From NCBI GenBank assembly GCA_016271365.2, contig CM057459.1, positions 824,416,501 to 824,480,500 of the forward strand: a stretch of DNA of 64,000 bases. The letters are read 5' to 3'. The translations under genes were made by a program, and so were the position numbers. How positions within the stretch are numbered: the first letter of the stretch is position 1; every line of letters starts with the position of its first letter. The notes beneath the pieces were generated by a model. That model worked only from the letters and a program-made list of their open reading frames with translations. It made no database searches and was not told the DNA's origin. This document shows positions 10,491 to 22,162 of the stretch, in pieces. Source of the stretch: Neoceratodus forsteri (taxonomy: Eukaryota > Chordata > Ceratodontiformes > Ceratodontidae).

Positions 10491-12159
10491 AAGAAAGGTT
10501 GAGTAGGGTAGTGATAAGCATAGCAATAGCAGGGGGATAAATTAATATGTTTGGGGCAAGCTTCAACCCATCCAGGCTATGACTTATATAAGAGTTGCAA
10601 AGTGTAGGGAAGATGTAGTGACAGCTGGAATATGTGGGAGAAAGAGAGATGAAGTTTGAGGTGGAGAAGTAAAGAAGGAGGGATATGTTTTGATAGGAAA
10701 AAAAGACTGGGGTCACAGTGTAGAAAGGGTGAGGGAGGCCAGGGAAGGGGAGCAGTAGGTGAACTAATCCTTACAAGCTGAGGGTACCACAAGAGTGTAA
10801 TAGGTAAGAACATTTCCTAACCTGAGTTCTTGGGTGAACAACTGGGCTGGAGTGTCAAAAACGGGAGTAAAACACTTTCCAAAACATTTTCAGGTAACTA
10901 AGATTGATCTACAGGTTATTTGAGAAATAGTTTGTCTAGGACTTTCTGGTGACCTACTTGCTGGAATGTAGGAGTTGGTCCACATCTTCAGGGGACATAG
11001 ACACCTTGTAGTGATGCCAGGCAGAGTCATTGGCTTAAACTATTTACTGAGCACTGCAGATATCAAGGAGAGGCCAAAGAATCAACCTTCTAATTGCGGT
11101 TAGTCATGTTTATCCCTGGAGACAGGTAATTTGTTCCGGAACATAGTATAGTGTGTCATCTTTATCAGTTGATACAGAAAGACAGTGAAACAATTAGTAT
11201 AACAAAGATTTTTACAGACAGGACAGGTCAAGTGATATGAGCAACCTAGTGCAGATAAACTTTGTGGAGTTGTAGTGCGGTAACTTTTGGATGCAGTATA
11301 ACTTTCACTGGGAACTGAAAGTATCCAGGTGGGTGCCAGTCTCAAAAATAAAGTTGTGGGAGAAGACTATCCACTCAGTCGTTGAGTATTTTCCTGAAAG
11401 GGCACTGAAGTAAATATGCTCAGTAATATGTGTTGAGTGAGGCTAAAGGGACTGGAGAGTCAACTCAGGTTTAGGTAACCAAATACTGTAGCAGGAGTTC
11501 ACCATAGACACAAGGGAGGAGAAGGAAGACAGGACATTAGAAAAAGAGTTTGGCTGTTAAGGAAGCCTTAATCTCTAATTAAATGGGCAAAGAGGAGGGA
11601 AAGTGAGTCTGCACAGTAAAAGTTTGTAGGAGGAGGGGACAGCAGACTGAGTCACATCACAGTTGAGGCCATGATACACATATAAAGCTATGCTGCTCCT
11701 GTGGAACCCATGGTCCTGTCTGTGGATCACATAATTCAGGGTCTTTTCATCAGCATTGCCAAGGGGTCAAGGAGCCAGAAGTCAGTGGTGACCAGAATGT
11801 CAGGCTGGAGTTGAAGGGCCCACAGATTTATCTGGTTGAGATTGTGGAACAGATGTGTGGCATTCAGAGGAAAAACATTTAGCCCATTTGTAGTGGGGAT
11901 GGAGAAGTTAACAAAGAGGCATGGTTTAGCTTAACATCTCTCAACATCAAGAGCAAATGAATGATAAGTAACATGAGACAGTTAAATTTACATTAGCAGA
12001 GTTTCAGAAGTGGAGAAGCATATTGGCAGCCATGAAGAAGGCAGCCTAACTCCAAAGCTCTGAACTTCTTCAAGAAAAATACTTCATCATCCTTGGATTT
12101 ACCAGCGTACAACCCAACAGTAGCAACCTAGCCTGTCAGCCACTAATCTGGTGATCCTC
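10491..12159. other. unassigned interval, purine-rich at its start
   Basis: The first 300 bp (10491-10800) are unusually G and A rich on the plus strand. The rest is unremarkable and has no open frame that I trust. The end, from about 12100, may be the 5' untranslated region of the L1/Tx1 copy B whose ORF1 starts at 12244. A frame of 81 residues on the minus strand (11100-11345) has no recognisable feature. Confidence 0.3.
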
Positions 12160-12243
12160 CATATCTGACTATAGCCTGCTTCGGTTATGACTCCAGCAGC
12201 TCTTCACCACTGAAACTCCTTCCTGTATAGCTTCTCTGTTCAT

Positions 12244-12830
12244 GTGGGAAGGGGCCCCCATGATAATGACTGCTCATCCAGTGGTAGGAATCCGAACTGG
12301 AAAGAAATCAAAAATGTGTTTGAAATGCTGATGGCTCAAATAAGGAAACTAGAACTGGTGACCCAAAGCACATCTGCTGACATAGTGGATCTGTCTCAGA
12401 GAGTCAATGTGTCTGAGAAGCCCATCATGGATACAGAAGACAGGATGGATCTCTTCGTGCAATACATCAGGGAGCAGGACCATGCACTGTCTTTGCTGTG
12501 GGATAGGGTGGAAGACTTGGATAATCACAGCAGGTGAAATAATATACATTTTGTGGGCTTCCCAAAGGGGACTGAATACTGTGAAATTTCTCCAGATGAT
12601 CCTCCCTGACTTGCTTGGCTGCAGATGGCCTGCACTGCAACAACTCAACCACATTTATTGCTCACTGATGCCAAAACATCCTTGTGAGGTCCAACCTCAA
12701 CCTGTCCTTGCTGGCTTCCTCCATTTTCTAGTCAAAAGAGCAGACAATACAAGCAGCCAGAGAAAAGAATATTCTCATACACAGGAGCACAAAATTTGAG
12801 TATTTGTGGACTTCTCTCCTGCCCTCATAG
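12244..12830 (+). pseudogene. L1/Tx1-like ORF1 (RNA-binding protein) remnant
   Basis: The frame from 12244 has a coiled-coil-like part (about residues 20-85) and then DRVEDLDNHSR, a stop, and NNIHFVGFPKG. This is the start of the RRM domain typical of L1-type ORF1 proteins. Past the stop the frame shifts to a segment with LLGLQMAC and then PFSSQKSRQ-like pieces equivalent to the C-terminal part. ORF1p of this class trimerises through the coiled coil and binds element RNA. A single in-frame stop (12535-12537) separates coiled coil and RRM here, and more breaks follow. Confidence 0.65.
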
Positions 12831-13554
12831 AATGAGACTGGGCCTTCAACACAGCATGGAAGATACGTGCTGATCTGGAACTCTAGTATTTCCCCTGATA
12901 TTCCACCACCCTGTGATTTTCATCCAATGGCATTTCCCATTCATTCAAAACCCCTAAAACTGCAGAAAGATTTTTTTGGTAAAATAGGCCTCTCAGATAA
13001 ATTGGGACAAATACCACCTGTCAAGCCAATGGGGCAATGACAGGGGCAGTCTGAAGAATAGGACATCACCCTGGCCCCAGAACATCTCACAACCTGAGCC
13101 AGAGACAGGGTCCTCCTCTACTTTTCCTGCCAATGGACAACAGCCCTTGGCTACCTCTCCTAAAGCAAAATATGATAAAACAAGCAAAAGAAAGCCAGAG
13201 GTGAAAGGAAATGAGATCAATCACCACAAGTGAGGTCCTGTAGCCAGAGCCACAGCAACGACTCTCAGTCCTCCTCAGGGACTACCCCACCAGCCCTGGA
13301 AAACAACTGTTTTACCCCTCTGGAGGATTACTGAGTGAGAGCCAGCAGGCCCAGTCCAGTAAAATACAGACTGTGCAGTACATTGCTCTAGTGGTGGGCC
13401 AAGGCTGCCTCTCACATGAATCTCCCATCCAGCAGAGTCACAAGCACAGATGAGGCCCTAGATACTCACCCAGTTACCTGGGCCACACTGGATCCTGAGA
13501 CTCTGCCAATGCAGACAGGTTGATCAACTAATTCACTACTAGAACAAACTGTTT

Positions 13555-14219
13555 TTCTGAGTAAAAGAGGGAGGGTGGAAACCAACTGAAATGTGGGTAA
13601 AGCAGTGGAACAGTTTATGATGGTGTATCAGCTAACAGATGCATGGAGGAGACAGCACCCTAGAGTATATGATTATACCTGCTTCTCGGTTCCACACAGA
13701 GGACATCCAGTAGAATTGAGCTGTGGCTAGTATCCTTTCCCTTATTGCCCAGACAGCAGAGGCTGCGATATACCCCATCATCATATCAAATCATGCCCTT
13801 CTGGCAGTCTAGTTTCTATGGGACACTCCACAAAAGATGTCACAGTCATGAAGACTAGACTTTCTACTCCTCAAAGATCCAGAATTCCTCCCCTGGCTCA
13901 AACAGGAGGTCAGTCACTACTGTAAGATAAATGATACTGGGGAAGTGTCTGACTCAGCATTATGGAAGCCTTTTAAGATCACGCTAAGGGTTAGCATCAT
14001 GACTTATTCCATGCACAGACGCAGAAGCCAAAAAGCAGTGATGGCTACTCTAGAGAAATAATTAAAAGACACAGAGAAATGGTATAAATAGGCAGCCCCC
14101 TCTCCAACCACCTCACTAATTGCACAGTTTAACAGCAACAGCACTAAATTTAATGATCTCTTAAACTGGAAGGCTGAGTTAACCCTCAGAAAGTTGTGCT
14201 ACTTATCATGGGAGGGTGG
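13555..14219 (+). pseudogene. L1/Tx1-like ORF2: endonuclease end and linker
   Basis: The frames read VYQLTDAWRRQHPRVYDYT (about 13625-13680), which matches the L1 block LTDxWR...YTF...R, then IISNHALLAV (about 13780-13808) for the ISDHxxL block with Asp changed to Asn. The linker with LKQEVSHYCK, ALWKPFKITLRV and KAELTLRKLCYLSW follows, ending exactly at the foldback insertion (TSD 14212-14219). The linker frame is remarkably open, with few stops, compared with other parts of this copy. Confidence 0.6.
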
Positions 14220-15888
14220 TAGGGTGTGAGAAACAAACTTTGCTGGCAGAACTGAAGCGAAAGTCAGACTTTCTCATCTGCCAAAATTTTGAAATCATTT
14301 TCCGAACTTTTGCAGAAATTCCGCCTCTCCTATAATAAATAAAAAGCTTCCTGGTAATCCCTGGTGGCTAGTGGTCCTTCCCACTACCTGATAACCCACC
14401 TGAAATTAATAAAAAATTGCCCACATGCCCAATAATCCCTGGTGGCTAGCTGTCCCTCCCCCCATCCATCACCCACCCGACATTTTAAAAAAAAGCATCC
14501 CTGTAAGCCCTGGTGGCTAGTGATCCCTCCCCCTACTTGATAACCCCCCTGAAATTAATAAAAAAAATGCCTGAATCCCCTGTAATCCCTAATGGCTAGC
14601 AGTCCCTCCCACATCCATCACCCACCTCACATTTAAAAAAAAAAAAAGCATACATCTGAGCCCTGGTTGATAGTGGTCCCTCCCCCACACAAACTTAATA
14701 AAAAAAGGGCCCAAATCCCCCTTAATCCCTGGTGGCTAGCGGTCCCTCCCCAATCCATCATCCACTTTATATTTAAAAAAAGCATCCATATAAGCCCTGG
14801 TGGCTAGTGGTCCCCCATCACCCACCCAACCACATCATGTCAACACCTCCCCATCCCAATCCCCCACATACAGTTGCTGACAAAATAAAATCAAAATAAA
14901 TATTTCTCCCTGGTGGTCTAGTGACCCTCCCTCCCTATCCTAACACATTAATAAAACATTCTTTCCCAATCCCTGGTGGTATAGTGTAACCCCCACACCC
15001 CCACCCCTGCAGGCAATGTCTCTCCAGTCCCACCCCGCTGCCCCCATCCCAAACCTAAGAAGGCCACGGAAAAATCCACCTCTGTCCTCTGCAGCTGGCA
15101 GCCCACTAATATTATGAATGAATGAAGTATGCACACCAAAGGCGCACTCATTCATTCATAATATCAGTGGGCTGCCAGCCATGGAGGAGAGAGGTGGGCT
15201 GTGCCAGTGGCCTGCTTGGGTTTGGGATGGGGGGCTGGGACTGGAGGCACATTGCTTGAAAGAATGGGGGTGTGTGGGGGGGTACAATAGACCACCAGGG
15301 ATTGGGAATAAATGTCTTATTAATTGTTTGGGAGTAGGGAGGAAGGGTCAATAGACCACCAGGGAGAAATAATTTATTTTGATTTTATTTTGTCAGTAAC
15401 TGTATGGTGGGGGATTGGGATGGGGCAGTGTTGACATGATGTGTTTGGGTGGGTGATTGGGTGGGGGAAGGACCACTAGCAACCAGGGCTTACAGGGGAC
15501 GCTATTTTTTTAAATGTCAGGTGGGTGATGGATGATGGAAGGGCCGCTAGACACCAGGAATTATGGGGAATTTGGGCAATTTTTTAACTAATGTCAGATG
15601 GGTTATCGGGTGGAGGGAGGGATCACTAGCCACCAGGCATTTTTTATTTTTTATTTCGGGTAGGGCTGGGGGACAGCACTGGATAGGGGCACCACAGGAC
15701 AGTCTGTTTTTTTTTTCTTTTTTTCACACCTGCCATCTAGGTGAGCAGAATGTCTGTGAAATTGTGCCCAAAATCTTTCAGAAGTTTTCCGCTCCACCAC
15801 AGGTAGAAGTTTGGAAACTTCTGTGAATGTTGCAAAATTTTGTGGAAGTTCCACTATGGTGGAAAAAAACAGCTTTTGCCCACCCCTA
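14220..15888. mobile_element. hAT-like foldback (long inverted-repeat) MITE
   Basis: This 1,669-bp element is built as two inverted arms around a centre near 15135 (TATGAATGAATG versus CATTCATTCATA, 15114-15166). Its ends are TAGGGTGTGAG at the left and, read on the other strand, TAGGGGTGGGCAAAAG at the right. Each arm contains several tandem modules of about 100-130 bp with the core CCCTGGTGGCTAGTGGTCCC on the left and its complement on the right. The 8 bp before it, GAGGGTGG (14212-14219), nearly repeat after it as GAGGATGG (15889-15896). An 8-bp duplication and TAGGG ends are hAT features. There is no transposase. Short frames inside are products of the low-complexity arms. Confidence 0.75.
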
Positions 15889-15896
15889 GAGGATGG

Positions 15897-17130
15897 AGAG
15901 AAATCCAGTAAACTATTAGCCTTCAACCTGAAAAGTAGACAAGCTGCAAAGGCCATAAGAGGATTGCAGGATGCATCCTATACCCTTATTGAACTCCTGA
16001 AGGCATAAACTCTGCTGTGAAGCAGTTTTATGAAAACTTACATGACTCCTCCAGCCCTCCAGCAGTGGGATTGCCACGAACTTCCTGGACTCTTTCCCAA
16101 TCTCCATGGTCTCCTCTGCACAAGGATCAGAGCTGAAGGCACCAGTATCCCTGAAGGGAATTCAGCAGGCTATCAGATCCATGAATCCCCACTGGCGCCG
16201 AGGGGAACAGGTTTCCAATTGACTTCTATCTGCCCATTTGTGAAGACATTGCTCCATATCTACAGTGAGTGTTCCTTGCCTCCCAGCAACAAGGTATGAT
16301 GCCTTTTTCCATGCAGAAGGCAGTGATCACTGTTCTCCCTAAGAGGGGTAAGAATCCCAGCCTACCAAGCAGCTACCACCCTATTTCTTTTATAAATGCT
16401 GATACCAAAATACTGGCAAAAGTTCTGGCACTCAGATTAGAGAAAGTCCTATTAGGTTTGAGTTATCCTTCTTAAGTAGAATTTATTAATGGTTGGTTTA
16501 GTTCAGATAATCTCTGAACACTTACATCCCTAATACATAATGTGCAGACCAGTCCCTCCCCTACTGCTGAAATAGTGGTGGATTTCAAAAAGGCCTTTGA
16601 TTCCATTGAATGGATCTATCTGCAAGATACATTGGAATAAATGGGCATAGGGTGTGTTTTTAAAGAGTTAGTTAATCTTTGATAATCCTCACCCAAAGCA
16701 TCAGTCCTCATGAATGGCCTGAGGTCCTCTTCCTTCCCCTTCATAAAGAACTAGACGAGGGTTCCCTTGTTTCTCCGCTATTTGTGATGGCTAGTGAGCA
16801 CCTGTCAATAGCCATAAGAGAAAAGCATCCATTCATGGAGTTCAGGTGGGGAATGAAGATCACAAAACATTCCTGTATGTTGATGATTTGCTCATCACCC
16901 TGTCAGAGGCAGATCAATCAGTCTAACATGTACTACTCATTTTCCACACACGTTCCATCATCTCGGGGCTTAGGGTCAATCAGAGAAAGACTGAGGTCCT
17001 GCCTTTGAACCCTAAGTGCTCTGCCACCATGCTTTCAGCACTTGCTCTGGATTAACAGGCACCAGAGGGTATTATCTACAGTATCTAGGTATTAAATTAC
17101 ATCAATACCTTTCTAAGATGATACCTTTGA
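15897..17130 (+). pseudogene. L1/Tx1-like ORF2 (copy B): linker end and reverse transcriptase
   Basis: After the foldback the linker resumes at EKSSKLLAFNLKSRQAAKAI (about 15898), continuing the frame left at 14211. RT blocks follow: VLPKRGKNPSLPSSYHPISF (about 16338-16400), NADTKILAKVLALRLEKVL, VDFKKAFDSIEW (about 16570-16610), and the catalytic YVDD box (TATGTTGATGAT at 16876-16887). Frames change several times and stops are present, so no protein is made. The two active-site Asp are still encoded. Confidence 0.7.
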
Positions 17131-17219
17131 ATCTTGACCTCTAATAGGCTTCAGAAAACTTGAACTGGAAAGGTAGAAAGTACTTCCCTCTCCCTGGCTG
17201 GAAAAATAGCTGTCATCAA

Positions 17220-18640
17220 ACCAATCATGGCCCCAAAATTTCTACACTTGATGTCTCACCTACTGTTCTGGATTCTTTCTAAATCATTCCATAAGGTAGA
17301 TACCATGATAGGCCACTTTATATGGGAAGACAAACCACCTAGCTATAACAGGGCCAAACTGAAAAGCCAGAAGCAAGGGAGGCTGGGGCTTCCCCTAGTT
17401 TCCAGTTTACCACGTGGTTTTCATCTCAGCCCACACAGTATATGGTTCTCAGTTCCCAGTCCACATACACCATTATGGCTAAAGGTAGAATCCACACTCC
17501 TGGGGGACATCTCCCCACTTATATCCCTGTATGCTAGCTGTAAGGAGGTCAGCTTATCTTTCCCCATCATAGATATCACCACCAGGTAGTGGGACAAACT
17601 GCACAAGATCATTTCAGCACATCCCACCCAATCCCCTATACACCACTCTGGGGGATCCCGATAATACAGACTGGGGGTATGCAATATACTGGAAAACTTG
17701 GGAAGCACAAGGCATCAGAATGGTCAAAGACCTCTATATACTCAGCACTACCACTGTGGATTCCTTCTCCTCCTTGGTGGCCCACTTCCAAATCCCTAAG
17801 AAAGACCTTTGGATGTACCCACAGAACAGGGATGTGATCCTTCATCTGCATAGGATACAATAGATAGCAATTGGGGGTGAGTTTGAGGATAAGCAGTAGC
17901 CTTCAATATGCACCCTAAAGAATGGTTTTCTCACAAGGGAAAACCACCAAAGCACTTGAATGGAAATGAAAGCCGTGGTAATGTTCAAAGTGTGGGAACC
18001 ACTAGCCCTGTCCAGCCAATGTCTCCGCGAGTATAGGCACTCAGTTCTCACAATCTATACAGATCCAGAAAAGCTCAAGAAAAGGATGAGCTAGTCATAT
18101 ATACCATGCTCTTAGAGATACCGTCAGACCAGACCCTTAAGGCTAGGACTTATTGGCACTATGAGCTGGATGCCATCATCACTGAGTCCAAATGGGCCCA
18201 TCACTGTAACAGACTACAGAAAGACTGCAAGGATGCAGAAGATACCTGATTTTGAACAAAGCTCTACTAAGGTGGTACAGAACACTGCAGGTCATTAAAA
18301 ATCCAGAGCTTATGAATCATGACCTCTGTTGGAGATGTGGACAACCAGCAGTCCACCTCTTTCATACACTTTGGAGTTGTTCACTAATTCATCCCTTCTG
18401 GCAAGATAATGTACAGATAGGTGAAGAAATAATAGGCACAGACCTGCAGGAGCGTGTCCCCTTATTACTGCTGGGATGCTGCACAGATGGCACCCCCAAA
18501 AACTCTCCAAAGGCACAACAGGTCACAGCAGTGGGGTGTCAGCAAAAAGACTTTTGCTTAGCAATTGGAGAACACAATGGGTCCCCACTATGGCTGAATG
18601 GCTCTAGGTGGTGGGACAGCTGAAGACATTTATAAAACTT
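17220..18640 (+). pseudogene. L1/Tx1-like ORF2 (copy B): post-RT region and C-terminus
   Basis: The frame from 17227 reads IGHFIWEDKPPSYNRAKL then GRLGLPLVSSLPRGFH, the conserved L1 block W..KxPR....L....GGL.LP. After the inverted fragment (about 17850-18050) the frame continues to LLRWYRTLQVI and CWRCGQPAVHLFHTLWSC (about 18330-18384). This is an intact-looking CxxC...H...C pattern of the L1/Tx1 C-terminus. The gene is otherwise broken. Confidence 0.7.
17850..18050 (-). mobile_element. inverted fragment of an L1/Tx1 copy A-type element
   Basis: On the minus strand this 200-bp piece is closely similar to the plus-strand sequence 9060-9190 of copy A. Shared runs include GGCTTTCATTTCCATTCAAG and TGCTTTGGTGGTTTTCCC. 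By eye the match is around 85 percent. Copy B already has its own version of this coding region at about 17380-17490 in the normal orientation, so this piece is an added, inverted fragment, not an inversion of the copy's own sequence. Confidence 0.65.
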
Positions 18641-19125
18641 TCTAATTATGTCATCAAGACCACAGACAAGTATAATATCTGTTTGGCCCCCTTTTTACAC
18701 TCCATAGTTTGCCATTGCCATGATAATGTGTGAGATCCCCATTACTCTCTATAGTACATCCATATATAGAGTATGTCCTGTCAGTCCACATAAATAGATC
18801 TCTGCAAGCTGGGATACAGAAGAGTTGTTTGTAGTTCAGTAAGAGGTTAGTTGTATTGTTGTTGTAGAAATAGGAATACTCTGTCACTCTATGCAGTCAC
18901 TATCCACTGTTTTTGCAACTTCTAAATCACTAGCTGGCAGACATATCATTTAGTAGCTGCCTAGTACTATACTAAGGATCAGAACTCTTTCACACATAGG
19001 CCAGATCTACTGATGAAAGATATGTATTCATCAGGCCTAGCCTTGCTGTCCATACATGTGAGCAATCTCATACTGTATGGGTGTATTTTCTGTATTTGTG
19101 TGTTTTCAATAAAAAAAGAAAAATA

Positions 19126-19747
19126 ACTACAGTACAACAAGAAGTGGAGAGGTATCGGGGGGGGGGAGTCCAGGTTTAGAGAGGGGAGGAGGGGAGACTA
19201 TAATGAACTGTAAGAGGTAGATTGTAGGATTTAAAAAGGGTGGGGAGGGGATGAAACAGTGGGGATGGAGACTAGGGATAGGGAGGGAGAAAGAGTGAAA
19301 CAGTGGCAAGGGCAGAAGAAGCATGATGGAGAGGAAAGAAAGAGGTGGAGGCAGTGATCAGTGAGGTATTATTAAATCAACTCAAGCCAACACTTTCTTG
19401 GGTAAAAGATCAAATTCTTGCACATCATGAAAGTGTGCTGCTCAGTCTTTGGCAGTATGGGCAATCCAGAAAATGTGGTTATCTTAAGGATTTAAGTTGA
19501 TTATGACCAGTGAAAAGATGAAGCAGTGCCCAAAATGCAGTGTATTGTTTATATTGTCCTCTCCTGTAAAATGAGGTGGTGCTATCTGACAAATTGAAAC
19601 CTCCATTGGTATATTGTCTTGCACCATGACCAGTCAAGGGGTTTTGAGTCTTGTCACACTAGTATGGTTGCCAGCGACATGATGTAGAATATTTAGATAC
19701 AGTACATTGCAATATAGCACAGGAAATTCACATTCATTTTAATAGGT
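19126..19747. other. unassigned interval, G/A-rich at its start
   Basis: The stretch from 19140 to about 19350 is G and A rich on the plus strand, including a run of ten G at 19159-19168. The remainder to 19747 has no frame or repeat that I recognise. Confidence 0.3.
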
Positions 19748-19923
19748 TGTCTTTGATACTTAAGCAATAATGCACAGCAGGGTGTGTGTCAAGCTGGGAT
19801 AACATCATGTTTTGTGTGGTTGGGCACAAGGCTACAGTCTGAGTGCATCCAACTCCCAAAAAATAATGTTATCCCAGCATGACGCACACCCTGCAGTGCA
19901 TTATTGGTATTATACAATGACTC
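19748..19923. repeat. palindromic element (short MITE-like)
   Basis: Two arms of about 60-65 bp are inverted copies of each other. CAATAATGCACAGCAGGGTG at about 19765 pairs with CACCCTGCAGTGCATTATTG at about 19887-19906, and GCTGGGATAACATCAT at about 19793 pairs with AATGTTATCCCAGC at about 19865. The loop is about 45 bp. Outer parts of the arms match less well. It looks like a short non-autonomous DNA element, but I could not define its target duplication. Confidence 0.5.
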
Positions 19924-21699
19924 GTTCGTTAACAAAAAAGAAAAAAAAAAGAACAAAAACATTTTTATTCATTTTTTCTGAGTTTTGTGTGTGAAGGTAT
20001 ATGTTGTGAAAAAGGTCCATAATATTAATCCATAAGTAGGTAGAACTCCTACTTTATTATGGTGCTTGTCCAGGCCTCTGAAGGCTTCTCATACTTTTAC
20101 TGTTCTATGTGTTACTGTTCTCTTCACATGATCCCCACTACCCCATGGCCCATTCAGGTGCTCGATCAACTGGGCTGTATTTCTAGTTTTTCTTTTATTT
20201 CTTGTGTGTCTAATTGTTTATTGCTTTTTCTGTGGTTGCTGAGCCTGTGGACGCATTATCGATTTTGGAGCTGCAGCACAGAAAGAGGAGGAAAGCCATT
20301 TCCTCTGATGGCTTCAGTTTGATTTCAATTAAACTTATGTTGGTGTGTGCAGACGAACATGATGGGAATGTGCACTTTTATTTTCAGTGTACAGAATAAC
20401 CTTCATTTTGATTTAATGTTTTTCTTCACCTATTCGAATGGCTTCAGTGAAATGAGCGACCATCAGTTACGGTATACACAATTCACTGAAGTTGCTTGGT
20501 TTAGGGTTAAAAAGCTACCATGAACATTAATTTAATTCATATGGTGAAGTACAATATTTGGTATGACTGGCACAGTGAGGTATGGAATTGCTGTTTGGGG
20601 GGTGGTGAAGCTGTGACAGCTTTGCTGTCCACTACTGCAAGGAAGTGTGTCATCAGTGGAGATGGGGTGCAGTGATTTTTCCTTTTAATGAGGTTGTCTC
20701 ACTGCTGAACATTAATACAGTAATGCTATACTGAGATAACATCACTGGTGATGGTGGGTACTGACCAATCAAAGCCCAAGATTCTTTCTTGCCATTGCAT
20801 AATTCCCAATATATCTAAATCCATAATGCTCATTGTCATCTGCTACCTCTGTACCTTTGGTCTAAACATTCTTCTGCATGTTGTCAGGGATTATGCAAAG
20901 CTGGGCTCCTTTGGTACAAAATATATTGAGGTAGGTGGGATCCTGGGTCTGTAACTATAGATACATCTCTTGTGAACCTTTAGAAACAGAGCTCACAAAC
21001 ACCCTGCCTTAGCTCCCAATGTCTTCCTTGCTTGTTCTGTATTGTATGCCTGAATACATCTGGATTTATTTCACATTTTGACAATACTGGCAAGGTATTG
21101 TGATGTTCTTTGAGTGTGCTAGCATTAGTCTTCTAAAAAACATAGCATACTTTGGTTGGTATGCCTGGGTCACTAGGGCATAATCATTGCACATAAATAC
21201 CTTCACTCCACCAAAGTCAAATATTGCTTTTTCTGTGCTACCTCTAATAGCCATTGCCTGTCCGGAACACCGAGGAGCCTGATAATACAGAAGTATAGCC
21301 ATACTGCTTGATCAGTTGATTTGAAGGAAAGAGCCTGTCATGCCGGCTCTTTTACAAAAAAAATCCACTGTCAGATTTTCTGGAGCTACACAAATAAGAA
21401 GGATGTAAGTTAGAAAACCTCCAAGTGATCCCGTATCCAACTCAGTGTAATTGCTAAGTATCAGTAGGCCATCAAGATCTTCACTAATCTCTGTTAGTTT
21501 TGCTTTCCTTTAAATTGGTAATATTAAAATATTGTGGTACCAGCCAGGATGCAACACAGAATGCTGCAGTATATTATGAAATGCTGCAGCATTCTGCAGG
21601 TAATGGTGTAATTCAATGTCAATTACTCCCTTTTGTTATGCAGTATTTTAGGCATGTCACTTACTGCAAGTTATTGCATTGCATTGTGGCTGACTCCAC
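19924..21699. other. unassigned interval
   Basis: I see no trustworthy coding region here. A minus-strand frame of 78 residues (21066-21302) and plus-strand frames near 20060-20400 have no recognisable domain. The left part of the Penelope-like element probably decays into the 21500-21700 end of this interval. Confidence 0.25.
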
Positions 21700-21789
21700 T
21701 GTATAGTCTATTTTATCTGCCCTTTCACCCAGCTAAATTTAATACATTTCTGTATGGTAGACACAACCCTCCAGTTTCACTATGTTAGC

Positions 21790-22154
21790 ATTCATCTTAT
21801 TAATATCCTTCTGTGTTTTGGTACAACAGCCCTCAGCATATACACAATTAAATTTAGCTTGTGGAAGTTCATTTTAAAGGTTGCATGATCAACATCCCCA
21901 GCTAGCAGCATGTTCAGTACAGATGAGCTCTCATTCTGCATGCTGTCATCCTTCCCCTTCCATATCATGAATAAATCATCCATAAATCTCCAATAAAGCT
22001 CAACATATCTGAGAAAGGGATTCAAATGGGGAGCTTGTATTGTGGTAATTTCCCATAGCCACAGGTATACTGTAAATTCACATAGGATGGGAATAAAGAT
22101 ACCCCCATAGCCATTTTCTGGAGTTGTAGGAAATGCTTAGCCTAATAAAATGAA
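21790..22154 (-). pseudogene. Penelope-like RT, second half
   Basis: Resuming after the MITE, frames read KHFLQLQKMAMGVSLFPSY (the G.AMG...P.YA.L block) and then RYVELYWRFMDDLFMIWKGK (frame 22025-21792). The second catalytic pair of Asp (FMDD) is intact. A segment equivalent to the FLD..V....L.T..Y.KPT block is only recognisable in decayed form near 21740-21850. Confidence 0.65.
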
Positions 22155-22162
22155 GTTGCTTC

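Larger units (their letters stand above)
12160..19125 (+). mobile_element. L1/Tx1-like LINE (copy B) carrying later insertions
   Basis: This is a long L1/Tx1-type LINE with ORF1 (12244-12830), an endonuclease remnant (about 13555-13720), linker, RT (to about 17060) and C-terminal cysteine region (about 18250-18640). The 3' end is at about 19125 with AATAAA at 19108-19113. Two foreign pieces lie inside: the hAT-like foldback element (14220-15888) and an inverted fragment of an A-type L1 (about 17850-18050). Most of the endonuclease is missing or unrecognisable between 12850 and 13550. The 5' limit is approximate. Confidence 0.7.

Noticed and set aside
14940..15956. Several overlapping frames of 65-101 residues
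   Set aside because: They lie in the inverted, low-complexity arms of the foldback element and mirror each other on the two strands.
21066..21302. A 78-residue minus-strand frame considered as a DNA transposase fragment
   Set aside because: I could not line up any catalytic block of a known transposase family with it.
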